Below are positions 8,222 to 16,870 of a DNA stretch of 64,000 nucleotides, piece by piece. The stretch is from Streptomyces sp. NBC_01471. Lineage in GTDB: Bacteria > Actinomycetota > Actinomycetes > Streptomycetales > Streptomycetaceae. The first letter of the stretch is position 1. Every line of letters starts with the position of its first letter. The notes below the pieces were generated by a model. The model saw only the letters and a list, made by a program, of their open reading frames with translations, was not told where the DNA came from and searched no databases. The DNA is taken from contig NZ_CP109450.1 of NCBI RefSeq assembly GCF_041438865.1, positions 7,185,501 to 7,249,500 of the forward strand, in the 5' to 3' direction. A program made the position numbers and the translations under genes.

Positions 8222-8644
8222 ATGAATGCGGTTCAGACCATGCCCGGCTTGCCCATCATTCTCATCGTCCTCACCTCCACCCTCGCGACGATGGGACTCG
8301 CCTTCCTCCTGCCGGACCTGATCGGACGGAAGCCGAAGGCCAAGACCCACCGCAGCAAGACCGAGCAGCGCGTCCGGCCCGCCGTCGGCAGCTACGTCCT
8401 CCTCGCCAGGCCCAGCAGCTACCTCGAATGCGAGTTCGGCGCAGTCCCCGGCAGCATCGGCATCATCGCCCGGCATTCCTGGAACCCCATTGACGACACT
8501 GGGGTGTTCGTCCACTGGCTGACGAAGCCTGGCGACCTCGTGCACCCCTTGGAGGCCGCACGCATCTACGGCGTGCGCTGCGAGCTCGACGAGCTCGCCT
8601 TCTTCGAACCCATGCCGGCGGCCTACCCCCAGCACAAGCACTGA
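8222..8644 (+). CDS. Membrane-anchored protein of unknown function
   Basis: The 140-residue product has one transmembrane segment near residues 8-30 (LPIILIVLTSTLATMGLAFL), a basic stop-transfer stretch (GRKPKAKTHRSK), then a compact soluble domain of about 90 residues containing GSIGIIARHSWNPIDD and GVFVHWL. The ATG at 8222 has AAGGAG 10 bases before it; the longer frame from 8126 is unlikely. It is followed 19 bases later by another small gene. No family is recognised. Confidence 0.65.
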   Translation: MNAVQTMPGLPIILIVLTSTLATMGLAFLLPDLIGRKPKAKTHRSKTEQRVRPAVGSYVLLARPSSYLECEFGAVPGSIGIIARHSWNPIDDTGVFVHWLTKPGDLVHPLEAARIYGVRCELDELAFFEPMPAAYPQHKH

Positions 8645-8663
8645 CCAAGGAGCACTGACCATC

Positions 8664-9068
8664 ATGAGTTTCCTCAGCTGCATCGGCTTCATCGAGACCG
8701 AAGAACAGGAGCAGGCCCGGCTGGCCCAGGCCTCCGAGGGCTCGATCAACCACTACCTGTCCACCCTGCCCGTGACCATCGAAGGCTGGCCCAAGGACCT
8801 GGTCGTCGAGCTGCCCTGGCAGCAGCCGCGCACCGATCAGTCGTACCGCGTCGTCGTGGTGCCGATCGAGTTCCGCAAGGATGTCCTGCCCGAGGGGGTC
8901 GAGGCGGAGCCGCTGCCGTGCAAGCGCCACTCCGGCTACTGGACCTGCGCCGTGGTGTTCTCCAACCACCCGAGCTACCCGGTCGGCGGCTACCGCATCG
9001 TCGTCCCGGCCGCCGAGCTGGCCCGCGGCCTGAGGGTCGACCTCGCCGGGGTACCGGCCCAGGCCTGA
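8664..9068 (+). CDS. Protein of unknown function
   Basis: A 134-residue soluble protein with beta-rich composition (DQSYRVVVVPIEFRKD, TCAVVFSNHPSYPVGGYRIV) and no recognised domain. The start has AAGGAG 11 bases upstream. It is the last gene before a terminator hairpin at 9097 and probably cotranscribed with the membrane protein before it. Confidence 0.65.
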   Translation: MSFLSCIGFIETEEQEQARLAQASEGSINHYLSTLPVTIEGWPKDLVVELPWQQPRTDQSYRVVVVPIEFRKDVLPEGVEAEPLPCKRHSGYWTCAVVFSNHPSYPVGGYRIVVPAAELARGLRVDLAGVPAQA

Positions 9069-9096
9069 CCCCACGAGCGCAACGCATCCGCACCAT

Positions 9097-9130
9097 CAGC
9101 CCCCGCAGGGATCAGGCCGTGCGGGGGCTG
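9097..9130 (+). terminator. Perfect 11-bp terminator hairpin
   Basis: CAGCCCCCGCA pairs with TGCGGGGGCTG around a 12-base loop, followed by CCTCGTTCTC. It ends the 8.0-9.1 kb gene group. Confidence 0.7.
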
Positions 9131-9175
9131 CCTCGTTCTCGCCTCCCCACTCGGCTGAAGCAGAAAGCAGACGCC

Positions 9176-9238
9176 ATGTCCTGCACCAGAACCTCTCCCG
9201 TCCTCCTCGTCCTCGTAGTGCTGCGCACTGTTCCCTGA
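9176..9238 (+). CDS. Possible 20-residue hydrophobic peptide
   Basis: ATG 9176 opens a 20-codon frame (MSCTRTSPVLLVLVVLRTVP) with a hydrophobic core. It could be a leader peptide for the genes that follow or chance. Ribosome-binding context is weak. Confidence 0.25.
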   Translation: MSCTRTSPVLLVLVVLRTVP

Positions 9239-9374
9239 CCCCACGCCCCTCAACACCACCCAGCAGAAAGCGAGTTCCGATATGTACACCGTTGGTGAAG
9301 AGCAGAAGATCGACGCCGTCCACCGGCACGCGACCGACCGGCGTGCGGCCCAACCCCAGAGAGGACCAAGGCAG

Positions 9375-9902
9375 ATGAGCACCACCGCCGAGACCCGCAC
9401 CTGTCTGCACTGCGCCCGCGAAATCGAGTACATCGAGGCCGACGGACAAGGCGCCTGGTACAACTCGTCCAACCGGACCGGGTGCGTGGACGGTGAGCAG
9501 CCGCACGCCCCGGAGCCGCTTTGCGGCTCGTGCCAGGACTACGGCCTGATCGAGATCCGCCACGCGTCGACGGACGGCCTGATCGGGCACCGGCCGTGCG
9601 ACGACCCCGCGTGCACCGACCGGCGCGAGAAGGCCGCAGCGCGGGCGGCCGAGAAGCACACCGGCGAAATGGTGATTGGGTCCGAGGAGTTCGGCCCGCA
9701 AGTGTGCGCGAAATGCGGCTGGGGCGGCTACACCCCCGTTCCCGGCCTGTACGCGCAGGGACGGCCGGTCTACGTGTGCACCGCTACCGGCTGCGGCTAC
9801 AGGGCCGACGTCTCCGCGTTCGAGCTGGGCGACGGTGAGCGCCTGGCCGTGCACGACGGCCGCCTCTACCTCGTCCACCCCTACGACGGCGCCCCGTTCT
9901 AA
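9375..9902 (+). CDS. Cysteine-rich multi-zinc-finger protein
   Basis: The 175-residue product carries several cysteine pairs: TCLHCAREIEY at the N-terminus, CGSCQDYG, a CDDPAC motif, CAKCGWGGY and CTATGCGYRAD near the C-terminus. At least two zinc-binding modules are likely. The ATG at 9375 is preceded by GAGAGGA at 9359; an ATG at 9282 in frame adds 31 residues of non-conserved-looking sequence. No enzyme motif is visible. Proteins of this kind occur on Streptomyces phages and integrative elements, with unknown roles. Confidence 0.6.
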   Translation: MSTTAETRTCLHCAREIEYIEADGQGAWYNSSNRTGCVDGEQPHAPEPLCGSCQDYGLIEIRHASTDGLIGHRPCDDPACTDRREKAAARAAEKHTGEMVIGSEEFGPQVCAKCGWGGYTPVPGLYAQGRPVYVCTATGCGYRADVSAFELGDGERLAVHDGRLYLVHPYDGAPF

Positions 9903-9999
9903 GCATCACAGCTCCCGCCGTAGACGGTGTGCAGCCCGATCGGGTCGGACTGGGGAGCACTCAGACCCACCAGCTACCAACCCCCGGGAGGAACCCCGC

Positions 10000-10256
10000 A
10001 TGTCCCGCACCTTCGACACCGTCTCGCCCGCCGTCGGCGACCTCGTCCACCACACCACCGACGAGCCGTGGGACAAGCCCGGCACGATCACTCGCCTTTA
10101 CGAGGAAGACGGCGACCCCTGGGCCACCGTCGAATGGCCCGCCCCCCGGGAAACGTCGCCTTCGCCAACGACCACGCCCTCGATGAACTCCTGCCGCCAA
10201 CTGACCCACCACCGATCACGACAGCAACCCGAGAGAGGGACCCGAGAAGATCATGA
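10000..10256 (+). pseudogene. Small gene with a one-base frameshift in a C-run
   Basis: ATG 10000 opens a good protein-like frame (MSRTFDTVSPAVGDLVHHTT to DGDPWATVEWPA). At the C6 run 10142-10147 the sensible continuation (PGNVAFANDHALDELLPP) lies in another frame, ending at 10256. Adding one C would restore an 85-residue protein that ends over the start of the next gene as ATGA. This is either a real mutation or a sequencing error in the homopolymer. The intact protein is an unknown small soluble protein. Confidence 0.55.
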
Positions 10257-11971
10257 GCACCGAGCGGACTCAGCCCAAGTACAGCCGGGACGGCAACGGC
10301 TACGTCTTCCAGTACCGCTACAAGGGAGCGACCGGCGTGGACACTACACGGTCCGTCCGCGTCGCCAAGATCAACTCATCGGAGTGGCAGGCGTCCGACT
10401 ACTACAGCGACAACCCCTTCGAGGGCACGGTTGAGGCGACCCGTGCCAAGTCCGCTCACGCGGCGATGGACGCCATCGACAGGGAAGTCGAGGAAGAGAA
10501 GGCCATGCTCCAGGTCGCCGCCGAGGAGAAGCCGGCCGACGGCATGGCGAGCACGGCCGTGAACATCCCGGACATCACCGGGCCGTCCCCGCTCGGACCC
10601 CACGTCCTCGGCGGCAGCCTGCCGCCGGTCAAGGTCACCCGAACCGTACAACCGGTCCCGGCGCCTCAGGCGAACGTGTTGCCGCACCTGCGCCCTGCCG
10701 ACCAGGCCCAGCAGGACGAGGCGTGGCGTCGGCGTGAGGCGGTTGAGGGCGCGGTGGTGGGCCGGTGGGAGAACGGCACGAAGGGCAGCCTCCCCAAAGA
10801 CGCCGACCATAAGGACGTCCGCGCCGCCCTCCGCGTCCTCGGCGGCACCCAGAAGCACCACATGTCGCTGAAGCTGGCGCTCCTGCGCGACGAGTACGAC
10901 GAGACCGAGCCCTCCACCTACGACGAGAACGAGGCCCGCGGCGCGTGGGTCGTCCCCGCCGGTCAGCCCGGCATGGTGAAGATCTACGCACTCCTCGCAG
11001 GCAAGCACACGCGTTTCGCGCACCGCTACCCCCGCCTCTCCAAGGACGCCGCGCATCTCCAGGAAGCGACCTGGACGATGGAGAAGAAGATCTACGCCGA
11101 CCGGTTCCACGAAGCCGGATGGTTCGTCGAACAGGACCACACCCCTGTGCGTGGTCGCCTGGGCCCCCGACAGCACCGGCGCACCCACAGGCACCACCGT
11201 CCGGACCACGAAGCCCGCCGCCGAGACCGGCACCCCGATGCCCGCCGCACCGGCCGAGGCGACGGGCGAGCCGGAGCCGTCACAGGCCGGATCATCGAGC
11301 CTGCTGGGCGGCTCGCTGCGCGAGCACGCCTACTCCGGCCACATGCACATCTTCGAGGCCGCCGTACGGCTGGAGGACTTCCGCCGCCACCGCGACCGGC
11401 AGTACCTCGCCCCCGCCGCACACATCGCCCGCCACGCCACCGCCACCTTCCACGCCCGCATGGGCGACGGCAGCGAACTCACCTGGGACCTCGTCACCCG
11501 CTACCTCGTGGAGATCCGCTCACACTTCTACAGCGCCGACCGCGACAGGTCGTTCGACCCGAACCCGCCGGCCGGGGACATGTTCGCCCGCGAACCCGCG
11601 ACCCACCTGCCCGACCTGTGCCCTGAAGGCCACAACGCGGTCATGAACGCCGCCCGCCACCTCGACTACGCCGCACAGAAGAAGGACAGCGCGGCGGCCG
11701 ACTGGGCGGACCGTCAGGCGTGGCTGGCAGCCGACCATTTCCGTGACGCGCTCGCCAACGGAAGCCGGGAAACATGGGTGATGATCTGCCGTTATGCGGC
11801 CGAGCTGCACGCCGCCACCCTGGCCGCACGCCGCGAACACCGGCGCGGAACCAGCGACTGCCCCCCGAAACGTGCCGGGGCCGTCACCGGCCTCGGTCTT
11901 GGCCCTGCCCGGCCGCCGAAGCGCGCGCAAAAGCAGCCGGGCGGACGCAACTCATGCACGACCGATCATAG
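10253..11971 (+). pseudogene. Large protein of unknown function, frameshifted
   Basis: From ATG 10253 the first 298 or so codons read well (KYSRDGNGYVFQYRYKGATG, ARGAWVVPAGQPGMVKIYAL, LQEATWTMEKKIYADRFHEA). After the C4 run at 11142-11145 coding quality jumps to another frame, CVVAWAPDSTGAPTG onward, continuing through SGHMHIFEAAVRLEDFRRHR and SELTWDLVTRYLVEIRS to about 11930. Removing one C joins the halves. The end is uncertain: the second frame runs to 12257 across the next gene, while a nearby frame stops at 11971, so a further slip may exist. No family is recognised; the second half looks helical. Confidence 0.5.
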
Positions 11972-11988
11972 GAGAGGATTCCCACGAT

Positions 11989-13137
11989 ATGAGCAGCGAG
12001 GCCCGCAGCATCGTCCGGGAGATCGTCACTCGGTCTTACACCCGGTACACGCCGACCAACGGCCGTGCGCCGGCGGGCACCGAGTACGGCGTCGACGGCT
12101 GGCTGTTCACGCTGCCCGGCGAGACGCTCAACGGGCGCCGGTTCCCACAGAGCACGTATGCCGCCTACCAGGTATCGGAACGCGGGATGCTGTTCTGGCA
12201 GATGCGCGAAGTCGGCGGCGAGCGGCGGCAGGTCGGCAGCCACAGCACCACCCGTAAGGGCGCTCTCGCGCTCGCGGTCGGCGCGGTTGCCCACGAGCGG
12301 GAGAAGACGGCCGCGACCGTGACGGCCGCGCCGACAACTCGCGACCAGGTTACCCGTGCACACGGCCCCGCGTGGCGTATGGCCGCCGAGGGCGGCGAGC
12401 GTTCTCAGGTGTCGGCCACCATGACCGAGAGGCTGGAGCGGATGCGTGCGGGCCAACCCGCCGCCCTGCCGACCGTCGCGGAAATCCGGATGGCGTACCC
12501 GCTCGCCGGTGGTGGTGCCACGCTGCGGCTGATGACCGCCGAGGGCAGCACGGCGGAACGCCACATGATCCCGCTCACGGAGCGGGGTGCGGCCGGGCGG
12601 GAGAACGACCCCGCCGGGATCTACCTGGACGCCATCACCGACGGCGCGAACACGGAAGGGCTGAAGATCGCCGCCGGGTGGCACCTGATGCGGCTCGGCT
12701 TCAACTACGCGCGCGGCGCGGCCTGGGCGCCGTACACCGGCGGCGCGAGCAGCGAGGCGCAGTGGAAGGAATGGGCGCCGATGCTGCCCGAGGGGCATCG
12801 GTGGCCGCACACGATACGCGTCGCCATCACGGCGACGGCCGAACACCTCGCCTACATAGACCGCGCGTACGGCCCTGAGCCGGAACTGCCAGACCTTCCG
12901 GCCGGTGTGAGCGCGCACCCGTCGGGCCCGCGTTCCTGGCAGATCTGCTACGCCAACCGCCGATTCTGGCAGCTCTCCTACCGGCCCCGGGTGGGCGGCG
13001 ACGTGTGGACCCTGTACGCCGACCCGGCCCGAACCAAAAGCGAGGCCCACGCCGACAACGCCAGCGAACTCCTCGCCACCATCCCTGCCAGGGACGCCGA
13101 AGTACAGGCCCGTGCAGCGGCTCGCAAGGGCAACTGA
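11989..13137 (+). CDS. Protein of unknown function (382 residues)
   Basis: The start at 11989 has a strong AGGAGAGGA eleven bases upstream. The N-terminal half has a repeat-like aromatic pattern (YTPTNGRAPAGTEYGVDGWL, RGMLFWQMREVGGERRQVGS) that recurs loosely near the C-terminus (SWQICYANRRFWQLSYRPR), suggesting duplicated beta-rich domains. The linker (residues 110-165) is rich in alanine and threonine. No catalytic motif or membrane segment is seen. It follows the frameshifted gene and is followed by degenerate DNA. Confidence 0.6.
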   Translation: MSSEARSIVREIVTRSYTRYTPTNGRAPAGTEYGVDGWLFTLPGETLNGRRFPQSTYAAYQVSERGMLFWQMREVGGERRQVGSHSTTRKGALALAVGAVAHEREKTAATVTAAPTTRDQVTRAHGPAWRMAAEGGERSQVSATMTERLERMRAGQPAALPTVAEIRMAYPLAGGGATLRLMTAEGSTAERHMIPLTERGAAGRENDPAGIYLDAITDGANTEGLKIAAGWHLMRLGFNYARGAAWAPYTGGASSEAQWKEWAPMLPEGHRWPHTIRVAITATAEHLAYIDRAYGPEPELPDLPAGVSAHPSGPRSWQICYANRRFWQLSYRPRVGGDVWTLYADPARTKSEAHADNASELLATIPARDAEVQARAAARKGN

Positions 13138-13257
13138 GACGGGATCCGACTCGATGACAGTCACCACGATCACCGCGGAGCGCAGCCGGTTGGTTCGGCG
13201 CCACGCGGCCAACACGCGTCCCAAGGAGACTCGATCCTCCGCCTCGTCTGGGCCTAA

Positions 13258-13365
13258 ATGAGCTCCGGCTCGTCGGCTGGAGTCAGCCCGAACGGTGAGC
13301 CGTACTGGCTCAAGCTCAACCCGGAGCGTACGGCCGTACCGCGCCAAGACCTGTCCCGACCCGTG
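13258..13365 (+). pseudogene. Fragment resembling the C-terminus of the 13725 gene
   Basis: The short stretch NGEPYWLKLNPERTAVPRQD matches DGEPYGLELTPDRATVLRQD at the end of the protein encoded at 13725-14426. No gene body precedes it. It is a decayed partial duplicate, cut on its right by an IS110-type fragment. Confidence 0.5.
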
Positions 13366-13373
13366 ACACGCAC

Positions 13374-13520
13374 GCGCGGTCAGGATTGCCGCCTCGTCGT
13401 TGTCGATTTTCTTCGACCACAACGTCGTGCCGACCTCGTCAACCACGGCTGCCCAGTGATGACCCTTGCCAGCATGAACACCAGCCCAGGCAGCACCAGT
13501 TCGCTCGCCCCCTGCCCCTC
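13374..13520 (-). mobile_element. IS110-family transposase N-terminal fragment
   Basis: On the - strand the residues WAGVHAGKGHHWAAVVDEVG followed by LWSKKIDNDEAAI match the start of IS110-type DEDD transposases (the usual form is GIDxGKxxHHxxxxD, with the first catalytic Asp here replaced by His). Only about 40 residues remain and no catalytic RuvC-like body or C-terminal serine domain is present, so it is dead. It interrupts the duplicate fragment next to it. Confidence 0.55.
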
Positions 13521-13724
13521 CTCGCTCCGAACAGCGTGCCGTCGGCCCGAGGAACACCCCGCTGTCATCTCCGTAATCAGCGACCGCACATGGCGCGCAT
13601 ATCTCAATCAGCAGCCAGGGCGCCCCGGAGAGCCGGACGGCCACTCCTGGGGAGCGACAGAAGGCAGAAACCCGTCAGCCACATCCGGCCCTCCCGGGCC
13701 GACTAACACCTTACGGAGAAACCC

Positions 13725-14426
13725 GTGACCCAGCTGGAGCCCGAGCCGTACACGTACACCGACGCCGACCTGGACACTCTCGAGATCTGGCCCACCCGCC
13801 TTCTCCGCGTCCCCACGGGCAGCGTCTCGATGACCATCACCGAGGGAGGCAGGCGCAGCGCCGTCTACGTCGTCGCCGACCGTGTGGAGGAACTGGTCAC
13901 CGCGGTCCGGGCCGCCGCCGGGAAGCCAGCCACCGTGTCCTCGGCCACCGACCGGGCCACGCTCCGCGACCGGATCCGCTGCGCCGTATGCGAGGCCGAG
14001 GGCTTCGGATGGGATACGGACATGCTGGAGCCGGACGAGTACGGGGAAGTCGCCGATGCGGTGCTGGCCGTACTCCCCGAACCCGTCGAGCAGGCCACCG
14101 TGCTGCGGGAAGCTGCTGACGAAGTCCGCCACGTCCTGGAGACGGAGCCCGTCGTAGACCGCACCGCCTTGGAGTACAGGGGGTTAGTCAGCGCCGCACT
14201 TATGGCCGACGGGGCGCAGCAGGGCGAGGATCTTGCGTCGGCCGACAATCCGACACCGCTCCGCTGGGGCCTGAACGATGTCCTCTGGGGCGATGACGAC
14301 ACCGTCACCGTCCTGCTGTCAGGACCGGACGGAGAACCGTACGGGCTGGAGTTGACCCCCGACCGGGCCACTGTACTGCGCCAGGACCTGGCCGGCCCTG
14401 ATGGCCACCACGAGGTGACTCAGTGA
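13725..14426 (+). CDS. Protein of unknown function with a DRATLRDRI module
   Basis: The 233-residue product starts at GTG 13725 with CGGAGA upstream. It contains a module seen repeatedly in Streptomyces phage and plasmid proteins (ATDRATLRDRIRCAVCEAEG followed by EYGEVADAVLAVLPEP); the same module recurs in the gene at 15264 (DRAALRGRLDAAI, DAICDAVLAVLS). The C-terminus ends with DGEPYGLELTPDRATVLRQD, which is duplicated as a fragment at 13258. The function of the module is unknown to me. Confidence 0.6.
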   Translation: MTQLEPEPYTYTDADLDTLEIWPTRLLRVPTGSVSMTITEGGRRSAVYVVADRVEELVTAVRAAAGKPATVSSATDRATLRDRIRCAVCEAEGFGWDTDMLEPDEYGEVADAVLAVLPEPVEQATVLREAADEVRHVLETEPVVDRTALEYRGLVSAALMADGAQQGEDLASADNPTPLRWGLNDVLWGDDDTVTVLLSGPDGEPYGLELTPDRATVLRQDLAGPDGHHEVTQ

Positions 14427-14686
14427 GCGCCGGATTGGTCCACACAATCCGATGCGACGCCTTCGTCAACGCCGAGCAGCGCGGCAACGAACGCTTCAGA
14501 CCCCGTCACGGTCGCCCATCACCGCGAGCTCTGCCCCGATCACACCACCACGGAGACCAGCCGATGACCCAGGCCATTACGGCGGCCAGGGTGACCGTCC
14601 CCGATCGGGGTGACGTGCCGGAGGTGATCCCCGGTCAGGTCGCTCTTCAGCTCAGTCCCATGCACCCCAGCCCCTGGAGCCTCTGA
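14423..14686 (+). CDS. Possible small protein of unknown function
   Basis: A GTG at 14423 overlaps the previous stop (GTGA) and gives 87 residues (SAGLVHTIRCDAFVNAEQRG at the start). An internal ATG at 14564 with a reasonable context would give 40 residues. Its stop overlaps the next gene's ATG. Composition is only moderately protein-like, so the gene or its frame is uncertain. Confidence 0.35.
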   Translation: MSAGLVHTIRCDAFVNAEQRGNERFRPRHGRPSPRALPRSHHHGDQPMTQAITAARVTVPDRGDVPEVIPGQVALQLSPMHPSPWSL

Positions 14687-15159
14687 TGACTCAGCCCACC
14701 GCACCCGCCCTCGCCACCAAGCAGATCACCGAACAGCTCATCCAAGATGCCGCGGCTTTCATCGAGAAGCACCGCGCCGACATCTACGGCCAGGACGAAG
14801 TGCCCTTCTCAGAGGCGATCTGTCGTCTCTTCGCCAGCCGCAACATGCTCACCAGTCACGACCAGCGCGAAGCAGAACGCGAGCAGCTCAGTACCGAATT
14901 CGCCAACTACCGCCAGGCTCACGTGGTCCTGAATCACGTGCCCGTCAAGAAGCATCACGCGGAACTGAAAAGGGCAGCCATGTACATCGCTGCTCTGGAA
15001 CGTGTCACAGCTGTTCTCCTGTCGCAGATCGACGGTGTCGCCGACTTGGCGGGAGTGAAAAAGACCGCCAAGGGACGCATCTTGCTGGAGCAGTCCATTG
15101 CAGCTCGCACTTATGCGGATCAAGCCCACTGCCACTACCGGGCCGACGGCGAGGGGTAG
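14686..15159 (+). CDS. Helical protein of unknown function
   Basis: The 157-residue product is mostly alpha-helical and charged (ITEQLIQDAAAFIEKHRADI, SHDQREAEREQLSTEFANYR, KHHAELKRAAMYIAALERV). The ATG overlaps the previous frame's TGA (TGATGA). No motif is recognised. Its regular codon usage and length make it a likely real gene, possibly a small coiled-coil or nucleic acid-associated protein. Confidence 0.6.
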   Translation: MTQPTAPALATKQITEQLIQDAAAFIEKHRADIYGQDEVPFSEAICRLFASRNMLTSHDQREAEREQLSTEFANYRQAHVVLNHVPVKKHHAELKRAAMYIAALERVTAVLLSQIDGVADLAGVKKTAKGRILLEQSIAARTYADQAHCHYRADGEG

Positions 15160-15193
15160 CGCCTCGTACCGCGACGAGCAGTGACACGCGTAT

Positions 15194-15222
15194 GCCCGCA
15201 CCGGGGTGAATCCGGGGCGGGC
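15194..15222 (+). terminator. GC hairpin after the helical protein gene
   Basis: GCCCGC (15194) pairs with GCGGGC (15217) around a CCGGGG/CCGGGG-rich loop. It resembles the hairpin at 20424 and lacks a T-run. Confidence 0.4.
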
Positions 15223-15263
15223 ACCCCACCACCCCATCACGTCCCGACACCCAGGAGAAGACC

Positions 15264-15656
15264 GTGACCGATCAACCGCAACCTGCCGACCTCCGCCAGG
15301 GCATCGCCGACGCGCTCGCAGACGCCGACGGATGGGTGTGGGCTCAGGGGTTCGACAAAACGAGGAGCCCCAGCTACCAGGACTACCTGCGTCAGGCCGA
15401 CGCCATGATCGCAGTGCTGCCCGACTTCGGCCCGGCCTACGTGCGGGTCGCCGGCGTCACCGTCGCGGACCGCCTTCTCGGCGGCTTTCCGGCCGATAGC
15501 GACCGGGCCGCGCTCCGCGGCCGCTTGGACGCGGCCATCGACGAGGTGTTCACCCGTTGGGAGCGTGGTCTCGGCGAGCAGCGGCCGCAGGACGCAATCT
15601 GTGACGCGGTGCTGGCTGTCCTCTCCGCGCCCGCCACCACGGAGACCAGCAGATGA
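15264..15656 (+). CDS. Small protein with the DRAALRGRL module
   Basis: This 130-residue product starts at GTG 15264 with AGGAGA upstream. It carries the module shared with the gene at 13725 (SDRAALRGRLDAAIDEVF, then QDAICDAVLAVLS). It is the first of a run of overlapping short genes to 16847, each starting within the stop of the one before or a few bases after it. Role unknown. Confidence 0.55.
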   Translation: MTDQPQPADLRQGIADALADADGWVWAQGFDKTRSPSYQDYLRQADAMIAVLPDFGPAYVRVAGVTVADRLLGGFPADSDRAALRGRLDAAIDEVFTRWERGLGEQRPQDAICDAVLAVLSAPATTETSR

Positions 15657-15690
15657 GCCGGCCCAGCCGACTGTGCCCGCCGGAGTTCCG

Positions 15691-15837
15691 ATGAGCGGCG
15701 CGCTCCCGGTCTGCCAGTGGTGGGGGCTGCCCGTCTCCGGGACCCCGCCTTGGTGGGACGGGCAACCCCAGTGCCCCGACCCGCACGCCTGCACCCGACG
15801 TATCGCGTGCACTCGAAAGAAGGAGCCCCAGGCATGA
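15691..15837 (+). CDS. 48-residue cysteine-rich protein
   Basis: The peptide MSGALPVCQWWGLPVSGTPP is followed by CPDPHACTRRIACTRKK. Four cysteines suggest a small zinc-binding fold. CCGGAG lies 7 bases before the ATG, and its TGA overlaps the next ATG (ATGA). Confidence 0.5.
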   Translation: MSGALPVCQWWGLPVSGTPPWWDGQPQCPDPHACTRRIACTRKKEPQA

Positions 15838-16106
15838 CCGATCTCACCCCGGCCGCCGCGCTCCGCGCCGCCGCGACCGCCCTCCAAGACGTAGCCCCGG
15901 ACATCACCGGTCCCCTCGCCGGACTCGCCGACCCGGTCGCCGATTGGCTGGACGCGGCAGCGCACGCGCACGACGCGATGGCCAAGGGCGCCGCCAGCGT
16001 CTGGCCCGAACCGCACGAAGCCGCCGAGCGCGACGCCTGGGTCGCCAAGCAGACCGACCAGCCCGCACTCACGGTGGCCCGGACGATCCTCGGAGAGCAG
16101 CCGTGA
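15834..16106 (+). CDS. 90-residue helical protein, duplicated in fragment at 28.6 kb
   Basis: The ATG at 15834 has AAGGAG upstream and overlaps the previous stop. The sequence is alanine-rich and helical (LTPAAALRAAATALQDVAPD) and contains AAERDAWVAKQTDQPALTVA. A 32-base stretch of this gene (16023-16054) is found again, inverted and 30/32 identical, at 28595-28626 inside a broken transposase. Function unknown. Confidence 0.6.
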   Translation: MTDLTPAAALRAAATALQDVAPDITGPLAGLADPVADWLDAAAHAHDAMAKGAASVWPEPHEAAERDAWVAKQTDQPALTVARTILGEQP

Positions 16107-16528
16107 CCGAGCCGTACCGCATCTTGGTCACGGGATCCCGTGACTGGGCCGACCACGACCTCGTCCGGGACGCCCTCGCCACCGTGACCTATCAGCACGT
16201 GCCCGCCGTCATCGTCCACGGGGCGTGCCCGTCCGGCGCTGACGCGATGGCCTCCTGGTGGGTCCGCCGCTACCAGCTCCTCGGCATCACCGAGGAGAAG
16301 CATCCTGCGAAGGGTCACCCCACTGAGGACTTCGGGCCGTGGCCAGGAGCGGGCCCGCGCCGCAACCAGCACATGATCTCTCTCGGTGCCGATCTATGCC
16401 TGGCGTTCGTCATGCCCTGCCGCAAGGCCAGCTGCACCCGCCCTCAGCCGCATGGTTCGCACGGCACCACCGGCTGTGCAGATCGAGCCGAGCGCGCAGG
16501 CATCACCGTCCGGAGGTACACCGCATGA
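16103..16528 (+). CDS. DUF2493/SLOG-family nucleotide-binding protein
   Basis: SLOG-superfamily proteins bind nucleotides or nucleotide-derived signals; the DUF2493 (YspA-like) branch is common on phages and plasmids. Visible signatures are the first strand and loop YRILVTGSRDWAD, then VIVHGACPSGADAMASWW and the glycine/asparagine-containing GPRRNQHMISLGADLCLAFV. The extra cysteines near the C-terminus (CRKASCTRP, GTTGCADRAE) fit the family. GTG 16103 overlaps the preceding stop. A second copy is at 40211, and 31 identical bases of it (16244-16274) reappear at 28466. The substrate is unknown. Confidence 0.8.
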   Translation: MTEPYRILVTGSRDWADHDLVRDALATVTYQHVPAVIVHGACPSGADAMASWWVRRYQLLGITEEKHPAKGHPTEDFGPWPGAGPRRNQHMISLGADLCLAFVMPCRKASCTRPQPHGSHGTTGCADRAERAGITVRRYTA

Positions 16529-16644
16529 CCGACCCAGATCTCCAGCGGTACGACCTGCTCGCGCAACGCGTCTACACCGAGCCCCGCGCCCCGTGTCAGT
16601 GCACCTGCCACCATCCGGGCCCCGGCACGGCGGTGGAGGGCTGA
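16525..16644 (+). CDS. 39-residue protein with CxCxC motif
   Basis: The ATG overlaps the previous TGA. The peptide MTDPDLQRYDLLAQRVYTEP ends with APCQCTCHHPGPGTAVEG. The CQCTCHH cluster could bind a metal. It is part of the coupled small-gene run. Confidence 0.45.
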   Translation: MTDPDLQRYDLLAQRVYTEPRAPCQCTCHHPGPGTAVEG

Positions 16645-16847
16645 TGGCGGCCGCGGAGCCGCTCCCCGGCGTCGACCAGTACGTCGACCGGCTCGAGACC
16701 GCGCAACGCGCCGGGCTGGCCGTGTACCTGCACACAGTCGCCGACCGGATCCGGGCCACGAATATTGTGTGCTCGCTACTCCGGTGCTCCGGCCGGTGCG
16801 TCCCCTTGCAGACCTTCGGGGTCGCGAGCATCCGTGCCGGGGGTTAG
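16644..16847 (+). CDS. 67-residue protein of unknown function
   Basis: The ATG at 16644 shares its A with the previous stop (TGATG). The N-terminal half (QYVDRLETAQRAGLAVYLHT, VADRIRA) is helical and protein-like. The last 25 residues are unusual (CSLLRCSGRCVPLQTF), so the 3' end may be frameshifted or truncated. Confidence 0.45.
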   Translation: MAAAEPLPGVDQYVDRLETAQRAGLAVYLHTVADRIRATNIVCSLLRCSGRCVPLQTFGVASIRAGG

Positions 16848-16870
16848 CCGTCTTCGGGTACAGAGCGAGC

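Noticed and set aside
10142..10150. Programmed -1 frameshift site
   Set aside because: The C-run does not fit the X XXY YYZ slippery pattern in the zero frame and no downstream pseudoknot is evident, so mutation or sequencing error is preferred.
11884..13644. 586-codon - strand frame
   Set aside because: Only its first part (the IS110 fragment) has protein similarity; the rest is antisense to the 11989 gene.
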